Of a stretch of 64,000 nucleotides of DNA, positions 22,580 to 35,375 are shown piece after piece. Position numbers and translations under genes: made by a program. Position 1 is the stretch's first letter, and each line of letters begins with the position of its first letter. A model generated the notes under the pieces. That model saw only the letters and a program-made list of their open reading frames with translations, was not told where the DNA came from and did not search any database. Source of the stretch: Capitulum mitella (Eukaryota; Arthropoda; Thecostraca; Pollicipedomorpha; Pollicipedidae); assembly GCA_030062745.1 (NCBI GenBank), contig CP099841.1:22013398-22077397 (forward strand), in the 5' to 3' direction.

Positions 22580-24584
22580 CTGCCGGACACGGTGCGGTCA
22601 GCTCCGGCGCGGAGCGTGCGGAGTGCAGGACGCAAGGGAGCCGTCCCGGCCAGCCGGGCGTCTGGTGCGGCTATTTGTGGGCGCTCACAACGATATTACG
22701 ACAGTCTGGCATTGAATATCGTGACTCGAGGACGGCTGCAGGCAACTGCGCAATCGAAGTCGAAACTCGAATTGTGTATCACCGCCTCCCGGAACACCAG
22801 ATTGCGTTGGCCGGTTTTAGAAACGATTTGACATTACAAATTAGTCCCGCTTTAGTAGCCATTAGGAAACCATGAGTAGGCATGGCGTCCTTTATGTGCA
22901 TGAAATGAGGTTTTGCGGGAGCAAATATTTCCGGATGTACATTAGCAGCTTGATAGCGGCAATGAACATGCATAGTTGGGACTGGAAGGTTACGCCGCTT
23001 GTTCCAAAGGATGGTAATTATACAAACCAGCTTGCTGATTCTTTAAAAACATTTCGTTTCTGAGACAATCCCTTTTGAACGGCCTGTGATCGAGTATTAG
23101 GAATTTAAGATTTTCATTTGCACAGCAAATCGGGAAATGTTCCCAAATAATCTGTGTTTTGTCTGAACAGGTGTTTTTAGTTCCATTTCCGTTCTCGTGT
23201 CATCCTGCAGAAATACTACTGAATGTTCTTTGTGCTGATTAAAATTGGGGATATGAAAAGTAGCTGACAACAGAGTCATATTTCATATGGATATCCATAT
23301 ATCCGCATTTCAGTCCATTTGCAAATCTGACGTTCGACGTAATGCTTAAAAAACGCTGCGCAATTTGAGCTTTAAGTGCTGTGGTAAAAGCACGCTTATT
23401 CGAGCGAGACGGACAGAAAATGACAGTCATGCGGACTGATGCCCAACCTCATTGCTATGGTGTGTGGTAGGTCTCTCGATCCGAGCCTTGTGTTTAATGA
23501 TGCAGCCTGGTAAGTGTCACGTCTACTGGTCAGCGGCATGCTTTTCACTCGAGAAAGGCATCATTCCTCCCCTTCCACCCCCCCGCCGTGTTTTTCTGCG
23601 CGTTGCCCTTATCTTGCTTCAGAAAAGGGCCACTTTGATGCACCATCGGTCAAGTTTTATTGCAGCATTCATGCCTTAACACATTTCATTTCTAGTTCAA
23701 TCGGCGTCCAGATTGGACCTGAACGATACACGCTCACATCGTCTGCCATTAATGCGAAACTGTATCCATCACTTTGGCTGATTTCATATGCAAAACGTTT
23801 TAACCCACACACTCCGCGATCACCGCCGATTGACAATTTGCACTAATGTGTCTGAAACACTCAGCGCTTTGGATGTTCTCCGTTGAGACCGAATACATTA
23901 ATACAATGGACAGCCCGAGTGACATGTTAATTTAAACGTCAGCAAGCAGCCCACTTTTTTTAGTATTTCCCATATTAACAGGTCTATTTACATGAGACGC
24001 AAAGACAGCGACAGTCTAATGCATGAGAAAAGCAATGGTGTATCTAGACAAAATTGTATGAACAGCGTGCCAACGGCTGTTTTGCCTTGAGAATCTCTGC
24101 TAACGCAGTGTCTCGATCATGAGTCAATAAAACATTGCTTACACATTTATCTGTATCTATATGTGGCTTGGCGCCATTAACAAAAGGGGTTAAAAAGTGT
24201 CCCTCACCCCGATCTATCTTGAACTGCTTCTCGGATATGAATCATTCAGCTGCCAGTTCAGTATCTTGCAATTTGAGGATGCTAAGCAAATTCGTCTTGG
24301 TGTGATGATTAGGTCATAGTTCCAGCTTAAGTCCAAACTTGCCATGCTCTTTATCGATCCTGATGAAATCTGAAAAGGTGCCTCTTCACGACTGAATATG
24401 TAGAAAAACTGCGCAAATGAAGCAGAACCAGCGTTAAAAAACGGCGCACTCTTCCAATCGCGATCCACCACCGCTGTTGCATCCCCTCTCCCACTGCGTC
24501 CTCTCCGGCACCACTCCGTGCGACGCATCAGGAGGCGGGGGTCTGGGAGGGGGCGCCTCGGCCGAACTCCGCGGGGACACTCAC
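22580..24584 (-). other. Dpr intron 2 (2.0 kb)
   Basis: The shortest intron of the gene, splitting Ig1 next to the core tryptophan. Its ends are GC-rich and its middle is plain AT-leaning sequence with no repeat or RNA gene that I recognise. Confidence 0.8.
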
Positions 24585-24727
24585 CACCTGCCGGGGGCTG
24601 ACGTTGCGGATCCGACAGCTGAGTATGGCCGTGCCGTTCACTCGCGCCGTGACGTTCGGCGAACTGGCCTCGTCAAACTGCAGGCCGCCGGCAGCTTGGG
24701 CGGCGCCGGTCGCCGGCGATGTGTCCC
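24585..24727 (-). CDS. Dpr-like gene, exon 2: first half of Ig1
   Basis: Minus-strand exon after acceptor CCCCAG at 24733-24728, with a branch-point-like CTCTAAT upstream. After a short Gly/Ala-rich linker it reads LQFDEASSPNVTARVNGTAI then LSCRIRNVSPRQV. This matches the Ig1 N-terminal half of Dpr proteins (F-D-x(4)-P-x-N-V-T-A-x-V ... A-I-L-x-C-R-V), including the first disulfide cysteine. It has potential N-glycosylation sites NVT, NGT and NVS. Third codon positions are almost all G or C. The donor is duplicated (GTGGTGAGT). Ending at 24585 gives the stronger GTGAGT donor and protein QV-VSW; ending at 24588 gives QV-SW, which fits the family's spacing better. Both keep phase 0, so which is used is undecided. 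Confidence 0.85.
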
Positions 24728-26059
24728 CTGGGGCGCGTCGGGGGCGTCACATTAGAGCTACGGTGACCCGGAGCCTCCGTTCAGCCAGCCTGCGCTTGTC
24801 GGTGTCATGGCTGGTAGGCATGGTGACGTGTACACAAGACGCTGTTAGTCAAAGGCGAACGATGAATTGGGGCATAGCACGAGTGAATATAATTCCTGAT
24901 CATTCATGTGTTTATCACAATCGTTTTTACATAAATAGGTTGGACTGATCAAAATCTTTTTCCTTATTCTCCCAGGGTTTATTTTCCTAAAAAAAAAACG
25001 CAAGGAAAATGAAAATCCACGCTAAAGGTTCTCTCCTTCATGCGCCGTATAAAATGCCAGTATAACCAGCTTTCTGATACAAGCGTGCGCTCCGAGGACA
25101 ATGTCATTAGTGCTACATTTTGAGAAGAGCCCTAAAGCCAAGCATTTACGATCAGATCACAGTTAGGCACTTGTTTGCAGGTGTTCCTATAGTAAACAGC
25201 TAAAAAATACTAGCTAGTGAAAATCGCGAGAATCCAATTTAACAAACCAGTTTTCGTAACGCAAAAAAGTTTTGCGTTATGAAGACTTCGTTGGACTGCG
25301 TTATCAGCCTTCGTATCATTAAAATTTATATTTAAACCTGATTTTCTTCGTGATTTAAGATGTCTGTTTCAGGTCCAAAGCGCCCGTTAAAAGTGGACAT
25401 TGTCTTCCCAATCTATAAACAGTACCGGTGTCCGCGGAAACTGTAAGTTCAGTGTTCCAGAACGTTGTGTTCCGAAGTAATGACCATTTTTATTAATGGT
25501 GTTCGGGTATGCTCATTCCTTTGGCATTTTCAATTTTTTTCGTCATTACACATGCATAAATATACCCTTGTTGCAAGCTGCCCGAATCCATTATGAGTTA
25601 TGGCGTAATAGAAATTGCAAGATAACTGGCAAGTGGACCATCATTCCTTTTTCCATTCCTATTCTATGCATGCAGCGGCCGGAATTGTGGTAAAGCCAAA
25701 ACTCCAAGCAATTTTGGCATGTCGGGACGCGGGAATTGCGCTTGTGAGGATTTCAGCACTCGAGTTATGACCCAGGCACGAAAAGGCCTTTCTGGACGCA
25801 GCGACGTGTGGCATGATCACAATCCAGGGGAATATGGCTGGATGAATGCTTTAATTAATTTCAGCTGTTTCATGGAGAAATTTTCACGGTATTAGATTCG
25901 TAGACCAATGAAACATAACCATGTTCGTATTAGGAAAACGCATCTTTAGTAACCAGACAAAATCAGTCTACGTCGTTTTTATCTTTCGATTCATCTTCTT
26001 GCCACGTCCAAGCTTTCATGTAAGGAAACAAAGAGCATGCTCCAGCAGCATCGCCATGG

Positions 26060-27280
26060 CATTTCACGGTTGACAGTCGCCTTCAACCAATCATTGGCGC
26101 CGATTGCTAGCGGGATTTCACGCGCCATCTACGCCCGGCGGGCGGTTTTCCGCCGGCTGAAAGCGCTCGCCCGGCTGCTGCCAGTGGCCGGACATTCGCC
26201 GATGGGATGGCCCCGCTGGGACTGGAAGACGGACGGAAACTTAGCCGGAGACCACACTGCAGCCACCACATCTCGACAACCCACTGGGCGCGACACCCCC
26301 CACCCCCCACCTCCACATATCGCGCCACAAGATCCGGTCAATGACGGCTTCGACCGGTAGGGTCGGAGTCTACAGCCGCCGCAAAGCCTCCAAAAAATTG
26401 CAACAGCTTTTTCGGCCGGCAGGAAATAACGCTGCGTAGGCAATCCAGTTTTCAGCGTTAAATGCTTACAGCGTCACTAGCGACTGCTACGTGGATGTGA
26501 CGATCACGGAGACGATAAGGCAGCAAATCTGCTTCGATTCGCTAGCATCAGATCAGCGGGAGGCGAGTTGTTCGAGGTGGCGACTGCGACTGAAGGTCAC
26601 GCCCAGGTCACGTGCCAGGCTGGCATCATTTCTCCTGTGACTTCCCCGACCGAGGTTAGTTGTCGAGGCGACAGCGGCGGAGTCGCTGGGTCCGCCCTAC
26701 GGCCGTGCTCGGCGGCGCCGCCCCCCGAAACAGGCGGCAGCCGCGGCATGTTCAGTCATGGTCAGGCAGTGTCGCCCTGACCGGGACACGCCATTGGTTC
26801 GCAATATCCGGGGCAGTGGCCGATTACACGGCACAGGGCGGCGGCAACTCCTAGGCAGGGGTTAGCTGGCGGCGGCCGCTCCTGTGCTGGGGTTGGTCGG
26901 TGGACGTTGGCGGCCGTTCCTGTAATGGATCGGTCAATGGCTGCACGCAACCGGTGCGACCGGACCACACAAAAACGGCCGACAGCCGGACAGCAAGCGG
27001 ACAGTGATCGAACTAAGACCGGACAGTGACGAACGGAAAAACAGGACACCAGGCGGACGGCTGATTTGGGGTGCCCAGACAGCATTCGGCCAGCTAGCTT
27101 CGGCAGGACGGCACAAGTGATGAACGGTGGCAGTTAAAAATTCGCCGGACGGAAAAAAAACTTCGAGCGAGCGGGCGGCGGCGAGTTCGCATGTGACATG
27201 GTCGTCCAAGGTGTGGTTGATACTGGCGGTGTGCCAGAGAGAAGAAATGCGAGAAGAGGCATAATGTGCCAAGGGCGCTG
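26060..27280. other. GC-rich islets with degenerate CGGACAG/CGGC repeats
   Basis: Two CpG-rich patches (about 26090-26330 and 26640-27280). Around 26940-27070 short words such as CCGGACAGCAAGCGGACAG and CCGGACAGTGACG recur irregularly, a loose tandem repeat. No protein similarity is seen in the overlapping frames. Confidence 0.4.
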
Positions 27281-30200
27281 TCGGTCCTGCCCTTTAGCGC
27301 ACTGTCAGTAATGGTGTTTTCGGCGACACTGAATCCACGGATGCGGAGCTACCTTTCCCAAATTTTCCGTCTAAAGTAAACGTCCATCTGAGTCCGTTCT
27401 GCCAGAAATGTAAGTTGTGGAATCCTCGCTTCGTTCCTACATGTTTAATAACGCTCCGTGCATGGCCCAAAGACACGAGACGGACAGCCCTCTAAAACCG
27501 TTGGCCAACGCGGCGTGGTCGTCCCAGCTTCATCACTGGACACGAACTGACGGCGGTGGCAGGGACTGTCAGACATGCAGCCCCCGTCGGCCACCCTCAG
27601 TGCAATCAGCCCGATCGTTTCGGCTGACCACCCACTGAAGGGGTCGGGACGTACCGGCCATGCGTTGCTCTCGACACACAGAGGGGACGAGCGCCAAACA
27701 GAGCGGGGAATGGAACAAGTACTGTCGCGAGCAGTTGGGGAGAGGGAGTATGGACGGCTCGGAAAGGGGGGGATGGGGTGGATGAATTAATTAATGCAAG
27801 GAAGGCAAAATGCAGGGAAATCAGGAACGAATACTGAACAGCGCGCTGTTAGAGCTCAGTCAAAATCAATTTGGATATGCATGCATTTCCATTATTTTAC
27901 GTATGAATGGAGAAAACTGTTCTTTTTTAATGCGTTAGTACCCAAGGGCGCAGCCAAGATTTTCTTAAAGAAGGGGGCCCCGAGGTCAATGTGAACTGGA
28001 ATCATACGAAAACCGCCTTCCGGGAAGACGATGTGCAATGGTCTTCACAAAAAAATGAGGGCCTAAGGACGGGGGGAGGGGGCCGAGACTGCGCCTGTCC
28101 TAGTGCCTAACCCAAATGTTGATTCAGCTTCACTAAATTTAGTAAGGTTTGTGCCACTGAAATAAATCAAGCTAATTAGGCATCCCATAGTTATGTCTTC
28201 ATGTACATTCAGGAACGGTGGAACTTCTGAAGATGGAGGGGCAAACTTGATCTTTACCCCGTTTCTTTCCATGCGACGCCATGTGGTTATATTAAATGTT
28301 TCCCTAATTTGGCGGAGGACAGCTGCCCCCTGCACCCCTCCCCCATTTCCAGTGCGTCTGTGTGCATCAATGGTATGGATACCCAAGTTATTCCATTATT
28401 GCATTATTCGAGGTGTTTGTTTTCCACCTTGCTTCCTTGGTGCTTTGTAATTAATCCACATTGGCTTCACTCCTGACGTTTGTTTGTAGATATTGTAACG
28501 CTCTGTGAGAGATTTTCGCCTGTTTGCCTTTCCCATATTCATTTGAGTGCTGCGTTTTGCTGCTCTAGTGATCCGCCGTGCTTTCAGACCGAGCTGAAGA
28601 CGATGCCCCGCTGCAACTATACAACAGGAAACTTGCGTGGAAAAAGGACTCACAACACCTCTGGAAACCCCTGCAAATTTATTCTGCTTCCTCAGTGAAA
28701 ATAGCCAGCGAACTGGCTGTATCTCACCAAAGTGGACCGAGGCGAAAAGCAGCCGATCTCGAGGCTTGCTGTCGACTACCAGAACATGCAGACCGGCCGC
28801 TCTCGCACGCGCTGCTGAAAATTGCAGCAGCGCAGCGCGGCGAGAACAGCTATCAAAACAAACTCCGCACCGTTCACCACGTCTGATCACGTGACGTACG
28901 TACCCGTGAACCGCCGCCGAGGCCGAACTTAACAAAATTGTGTTCAGACCTGCTAAACGAACAAGTGATTAACAGCGCATGGTCTTCTTCGCCGAAACTG
29001 AATGTTGATAGTTCCGCTGCCGCCTGCTCTCTCCCCTCGACTGCTAAATTGAGATGCAATGAATACTTGATGGAGTGAGACATCATGCATGCCAGAGACG
29101 CAGTACTTTCGTGGCGGGGGCGAAGTTAAAAAGGAAACAGCAAGTCGGCAAGGAGACGCCATGCTGCGTATGCAGTGTATGCCTAACACAATGTATGCCA
29201 TTTCAGCTGATTGCAACATACATAATATGGTAATTATGAAAACTCGGTGGAAGTTCGCCTGATGTACTTAACATGCTTTTGAAACACGATTCCTTGCCAA
29301 TTTTCGCAATTTAGAACATTTGCAACTTGGTTATCGTTTTCAGGTGTCTTAGGCCTGTGGCCCCAACGAATCGTAAGGTCTGTTCCGGTGCTGAGAACTG
29401 AAGACTGCGCGACGCTCATGCCTTGCTGGACCTGATTCCCTGCTGGATCTGGAAGCGGGCTCTGGCCGGCTCCCGGTGATCACCACCCAGGGCTTCAGAC
29501 AGCCGACACGACCGAGGTCGGATCTCCTGCGAGTCGGGTCCCTTCGGAATCTCGCGCGCTGGAGCCGCCCTAGCCATCGACTGGCACTGGTGGCCGGGGT
29601 TCCCGCGCGTTTTTGGATAGCGTAGCTCTGGTCTCAGAACTGGGCCATTCCGTATTCAGTTCCGGAGGTCATGAAACGATAGAAACTTCAGACTGTAGGA
29701 ACTCCTTCGAGGAAGGGCCGTCGCTGGCCATCGTGACCCGGTGGATGAGAAGTCGGACAACAGAGTCCAATCTCTGGCAGGCACTGGGTTCGAAAACTAG
29801 AATGGACATCTACATTTGGACGGAGACCGAAAGGATCAGCCGGTCACGGGGCAGCCGTGTCGTGGAGTTGTACGGTACGACAAAGACCCTCCAGCGTCAT
29901 CTGGCTCGGTGTGTGATCAAGATTACTTCGTATCTGGGAACATTTGGGGTCATGGTCCGGCAACAAGCTTGGTTTAGCATGGACTCTGATTGCAGCGCTG
30001 CCTTCTCCACCACTTTCTGGGCTGAATTTATTTAAAAAATGGTGCTGTGATTGCATGTGACAAATATGATGGTGGTCTATTAGTTCTTGTTTACATTTTT
30101 CTATTCTCTTTATTTTCTTGGCCTTCTTGTAGTGCTTTCCCTACTCGCTAGAAAATCGGAGGCTCAGTGAGTTTCCAACGCAGTCCTGGCAGCCATGCTC

Positions 30201-30619
30201 GCCCCCACCCCTCCCTCCACCTCCCAACCTCTTAACTCCACCGTTGACCTCCGGCACGCCCACAGTCGGGAGAGACAGTAACATCTCGTCAGACCAAAGC
30301 GGCGCAAAATCCAACGCACTCCTCCGTGAAGCAGACCACGTGGATATCTAGCAGCTTGTCCGGGGCCTGGTTTAACGATTGTTCAATAAAGAAGACTAGG
30401 ATCTCGACTTCCCGGAAAATCGCACAGAAAGTCATTAACTTTGGCTGTCACTGTCGCAAATCCTGGCACATCTGACGTCGATCTTTCCAAATCAGCGCTG
30501 CGGATGCTGCCATCTTGACGCTTCGTGGTCGATGCAAACCGAATGCCCTGGAAACATTTGTTCGACATTTCTAGCAAATTGTTCGACAAGCCAGGCTGCG
30601 AGATAGCATCCGTCGCCCG

Positions 30620-31340
30620 TTTCGTAAATGCTATGTGATGTTTCATTTACAGGAGAACGGATGACCACATGTATGCCCATGAATTAGTTATCTTTGTTTT
30701 TGTATTTTAACGAAAACAGATATTAAGAAAGACAGATATGAAAGACAAATATGAATGATGCGTAACAAAACAATCCTTTGTGGTGCTTGGTGGTATAATC
30801 CAACAGGTTCTAAAAAGCACGTCCATGGTCCTAAAAGAAATACATAGGATGCATACATCAAGGTAACACTTTGCTCACTTTCATAAGAGTACTCCTTTGG
30901 CGGGATCTTTAACAAACGAAATGTAGCACTATCAAAAAAGCATGGGCATTTGAAAATACCAGGGAAACGCAACATTCGCCTCCCACTTCGTAAATGCTCT
31001 TTAACGTTATCCACACGAAAGCGGGATGATCACATGTCAAGAGTCATGGATGTACGTCAGTGAATTATGTGTTTGTAACAAAAAGAGCACGAAAGACAAG
31101 CAATATCCATATATGACGAGAAAAGATACTCCTATATGGTGCCGAACAACAGAACTTAACAGGTGGTAGCAAAACACGTCTGCGGTCCTAAAACATGTAT
31201 GGAATGCACATACCAGGACGAAATTTTGCTCGCTTTTATAAAGTTATCCCTATGATGGAATATTCAGCCATCTAAATGCAACACTACCGAAAGGGCATGG
31301 GCAGACAAAAAAAAAACGCCAGGAAAACGCCACCTACGGG
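30620..31340. repeat. Two-unit tandem duplication, period about 366 bp
   Basis: Unit 1 (30620-30985) and unit 2 (30986-31340) share, in the same order, TTCGTAAATGCT, GGATGA(C/T)CACATGT, GAAAGACAA, GGTCCTAAAA, TTTTGCTCGCTTT / TTTGCTCACTTTC, AAAGGGCATGGGCA / AAAAGCATGGGCA and CCAGG(G/A)AAACGC. Divergence is substantial. No coding frame is shared. Confidence 0.8.
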
Positions 31341-31479
31341 CGGCAGACACCAGACGGATTTGTTAGCCACGTGTGCAAAGCGCGCATCGGTCTCTGTCAT
31401 CTGGATGATAACTCGCCGTTAGCGAGGTCTTATTGAAAGTGATGAACCATTTCATAAGCCTCCCTGGCAATGCAGCCGT

Positions 31480-32180
31480 CCCACTGGTGTTTTAATCAGG
31501 CCGGCCCCGGGGCAACGGAAATCTACCACGTGCCATCGTTGGCGGCGCGTATCAGCGTCCACTGGCGACAGTAAGGCTGCACGATACAGGACAACGACTA
31601 CTGCGGTCGGCAGCCGCCAGCACGGAATCTACCGGCGACTGAGAGGCGTCATAGCGACGCCCAGGGATGGACGGCAACAGTGCTAACAAGAAAATGGTCG
31701 GCGACCGCCGAACCACCATGTGAGACACTCAGTTAGGCACAAGTCACAAGTGGAGTCAGGCGCCGAGTCATACCCTGGAGCAGACGTTAGATCTGACATG
31801 AGATTAGACGTGACGTCAGGTGCGGTGTCTCCCGAGGGTCAGGCGCCAAGTGAGACATTAGATCGGTTATCCCGTGCGTGGTACATGCGTGATCAAACGC
31901 AAGACCGCACGTGAGATCAGACGCGTGCTCGGTTGAGGGGGAGGTGGCGGGTCGGGCCGCTGGGCAGAGGGATGCTGCGTTATGAGCAGACGTCTGCCGT
32001 CATCTCCTCTCGCGTGCCGTCGCAGCCCGCTGCCGCGTGGCCACGTCGTTATCCACCGTCCGTCCCGTAACACGACACCTGGCCGCCAATCTCAGGCAGT
32101 CATGCGGCCTCCCGACTCCATGAGGGGCCCGTCCTGACCTCAGAGAGCGCAGAAATACGTCGGTCTGGCCCAGACACAAC
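31480..32180. other. GC-rich islet with degenerate GA(C/G)GT-type repeats
   Basis: A CpG-rich block. From about 31720 to 31920 the words GTCAGGCGCC(A/G)AGT and GA(G)ACATTAGATC / GACGTTAGATC repeat loosely, an eroded minisatellite. No gene recognised. Confidence 0.4.
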
Positions 32181-32887
32181 GCAGGACAGGGGCGGTGCCA
32201 CAGTGGTGCCGGGGAAGCGGCGCTTTGATTTTTTCATGTTTGCGCAACATCCATAGTTCGTGGCAAGAGACTGAATGGGTCGTTTCTTCCCAACGCACTC
32301 TCTTTTTTGACTACCTTGACTTCCACGGATGGCTCTGCATCGGTGTAGGTGAAGGCGGGCTCAACAATTCGGACGTCTGGTCAACATCTCCTCATCTGTT
32401 TAATTTCTCCGGCAGCGGTCATCACTCCGAGGCGGGGTCAGCGCCCCTCACATTTTATCGGTCCCGGTGGTGGCAGGGGGTCGGCGTCTGTCGAGGGGGT
32501 CAATGATCCGGGATACATGCCACGGATTATGGCACAACGACTGCGGTCGTAATCATGGAAAGTAGTGCTTGGTCGACCCCGGCAGAGCGCCGTTTCAAAG
32601 CTCGTTTCAAGCGGTGATTTCCACTTTCGGCATCGCCGAACTATCATGGTTCTGCATGACCTGTTTCCACTTCTGGTAACGACCTGGGTTGGTTACGGTG
32701 GGCGGATTTTCCTGGCACGGAGCGAGTACGAGGCATCCGCCTCGTGAGACGGACTACATGAACGGGACGTTTCGTTTCGATTACCAATAATTTACACGAA
32801 AAACTATCCAGTCGTTGGTCTCTAATGATACATTAAACGATTTATTGGTCTGATGACTGTATTAAAATAAATTTCACATGTTAACGT

Positions 32888-33051
32888 GAAGGCTTGCAAC
32901 AGACCGGGATGTAGCCGAAAGGTCCCCGGTTCGAGTTCGGGTAACAGCGATATTTCGCTGTCCCTCGCGACAACCAGCGACTTGATGCTTGATGATGGTT
33001 GCGAGGCGAAATGGCCCTGGCAGCCGAGAGCGTCGTTAAATAACACAATAA
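32888..33051 (+). mobile_element. tRNA-derived SINE fragment
   Basis: GGTTCGAGTTC at 32928-32938 is a pol III B-box preceded by TCCCC, as in a tRNA T-arm. The tRNA-unrelated tail contains TTTCGCTGTCCCTCGCGACA, later its partial complement TGCGAGGCGAAAT, and ends GTCGTTAAATAACACAAT. This resembles the 3' ends of arthropod SINEs with a conserved GGCAGCC ... CGTTAAA tail. The A-box end appears truncated. Confidence 0.6.
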
Positions 33052-33681
33052 CCAATGGATCGGGATGTGTTGTGCGTAGGAATTTAAAATAGTCCCCTCA
33101 AATCATACTTTTTCAACATTGCAACAGATAGTAAAACCGTTATTACTCTTCTTTAAAATAAGTACATTTTACATACGTTTAATACATAACTGCAAAAACG
33201 AAAGCATAAAAGATAAGTTTGGCTGTCAAGTGTTACCACTGATGTAAAAAGTGGTATGAGCAGTCTGTTTAAGGATACGTACACCTAACATTTGTATTTT
33301 AAGGCGCCTTCGTTTTAGACGCGTGGTTAAAAGCACATTCGTCTAAAACGTACCTGGAACGTGCTTGAATGCTTTTTTAGTGCTTTAGTTACAAGCTTTA
33401 GAATGCTGAGGATGAAGCCAATTCCCTTTCGTGGTCTCTGGGTCTGGTTTGATCAAAGTGTGGAACTAATATCTTGTCCATTTACGCTTCATTTGCAGTA
33501 GGAATTCTGACGCCGACGGGGAGATTACCCGAAACCTCCCATCATTCGAAGGACTTGTAAGACTTCAGTCATCCGACCTAAAGGGTTTATGACGCGTAAA
33601 TTACATTTTGCATGATTACCGAACCGTATTTGCGCTGGAGACCACGAAAACCACCTGCCAGCAAAAATGTGTCTTTATATA

Positions 33682-33685
<4 letters not shown>

Positions 33686-33735
<50 letters not shown>
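33686..33735. repeat. TA microsatellite
   Basis: About 25 uninterrupted TA units, followed by TGTATATG. Confidence 0.97.
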
Positions 33736-33740
<5 letters not shown>

Positions 33741-35089
33741 GTTTCGGACGACTTCTATCGGGAAACAACTTACACAAGTCATTTAAAGCTCATTTCCTTG
33801 CGCCTGATCAACAGCATGCAACGTCCGATGACGCCTTCATGCGGTATCTCAGAGCACGACTAGACGTTGCCGTGCAAAGTGAGATGAATACTCCCTTAAC
33901 GTTAACCTTAACCTCGTCATTTCAGCCGTCCCGGCCATGCCGTACAGGCCTTAGATGTAGTCCTGTACACCCGCCTCAGAACGGCCAGACCCAGGCGGGG
34001 ATGAGGCGGCTCGGGTCTCGAGAAAAGCCCCGGACGTTGTTACCAGGCTGGTTAGGTCTGGGACCAATGTAGGCGGGCGGGACAGCACCGGAGAAAGAAC
34101 GAAGTCGCCTAATCAGCTGGCACAGGTTCAACGCTGCACCCCGAGGGCTTCTCGAGTTTGACATGCGTTGCGTAACTCGCCGGTTACGGCTCTTCACCGC
34201 CGTCTGGTGCTTGGCCAAGAGCCAGGGCCCGTTTCTAGCTATTCAGTGCAGGGATGACGAAGAACGGTCTATGTGTAAAATGAGCTGTTGGCTATTCATT
34301 TGTCTCGATATGAGATTAAATCAAATGAATGAGTCAGTCTGCCTATGAGCACCATTTGTCTCAGGGAAAGAAAACTACGGACTTCTTGCTCATTCGCTAA
34401 ATGCATTCTGCGACGAACTAAATGTAAGGACAGCAAGCTGAAGTAAACCTCCAGCTAAGTAGTAGTTGTTCGCAATGTAGATTAATTTAAACTATAATGA
34501 AAAGAAAATCAAGGTGGTATAAAATCACATGTTATGTATGGGTGTGATTAAAAATGGTACCTTCTGGTAAGGAAAAATATACATTTCGATAAGCAACAAG
34601 AACAGTAAACTTTGTTTTCAAAATGCACCGGAAAGAAAAAAACATGCGAAACTTCATCAAATCTAATATGCATCAGGAAAGAAGCAACATTCATGGCAGC
34701 ACTATAAGAAGTACTTCGGCAGCATCGAGTGCACTGTGTACGTGCAGCAGTCCAACGTATGATGATATGAAATGATCAAAAATGCACCTGTGATCGATAT
34801 TTAGTATTTTGCTCTTCATGACACCTGGCATGAGGTCATTTCAAATTCGTCAACCTACAGCGATAACTTCGTCACGAAAAACCGCTCGACTAAAACGTCA
34901 CTGGCCCAGACACGCAATATGATGGACCGGCCGGCCCCTCAGTTGGACCGGGTTCCAAACGCACTACCTCCAGGCACGAGGCGAAAGCCTTCGCTGACGC
35001 ATGACGAAGTCATGCGTCAGCAGAACACGTGGAATTCCAAGGTAGTTGCTTACCCAGCCACCCCGCTTCTTGGACCGACATTATAGCTG

Positions 35090-35375
35090 TCAGGGTGGTG
35101 CGCAGCTGACATTGACACCCTGATCCTAGGCACGGCGGCGTCAGTGACACATTAATTCACATTAATTCTAATTAACACATAGTAATACAATCCCTGACAC
35201 CGCGCTTCCAGGCGTGGCACAATACTGACACTCCGATTCCAAGCGTAGAACAAAGACACAGGTCTCCATCGCAGCAGAACTATGAGGATTCGTCAGACCA
35301 GGGACGACATCAGCCCTGACACGCTGCATGCAGGCGCAACGCGGACGCCGACATCCTAGTACGTCCGACACTGAC
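35090..35375. repeat. Degenerate GC-rich tandem repeat beside exon 1
   Basis: Loose units of about 35-45 bp built on CTGACAC(C)G(C)G(C)TTCCAGGCGT: copies near 35107, 35194, 35225, 35313 and 35366. On the minus strand they give GTCAG/GTGTCAG words like the exon 1 donor (GGTCAGTGTC). It is a much more eroded version of the arrangement seen beside exon 3. Confidence 0.5.

Larger units (their letters stand above)
24728..35375 (-). other. Dpr intron 1 (10.65 kb)
   Basis: Runs from donor GTCAGT at 35375 to acceptor CAG at 24730-24728 on the minus strand. It contains GC islets (26060-27280, 29430-29600, 31480-32180), a tandem duplication (30620-31340), a SINE (32888-33051), a TA array, and GC-rich degenerate repeats against exon 1 (35090-35375). 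No further coding exon is recognised. Its extent depends on exon 1 being correct. Confidence 0.6.

Noticed and set aside
22082-22831. 249-codon plus-strand open frame
   Set aside because: It runs antisense across Dpr exon 3 and its donor minisatellite; it is a shadow of those features.
28396-28935. 179-codon minus-strand open frame
   Set aside because: No recognisable domain, signal peptide or family motif; partly GC-rich and probably chance.
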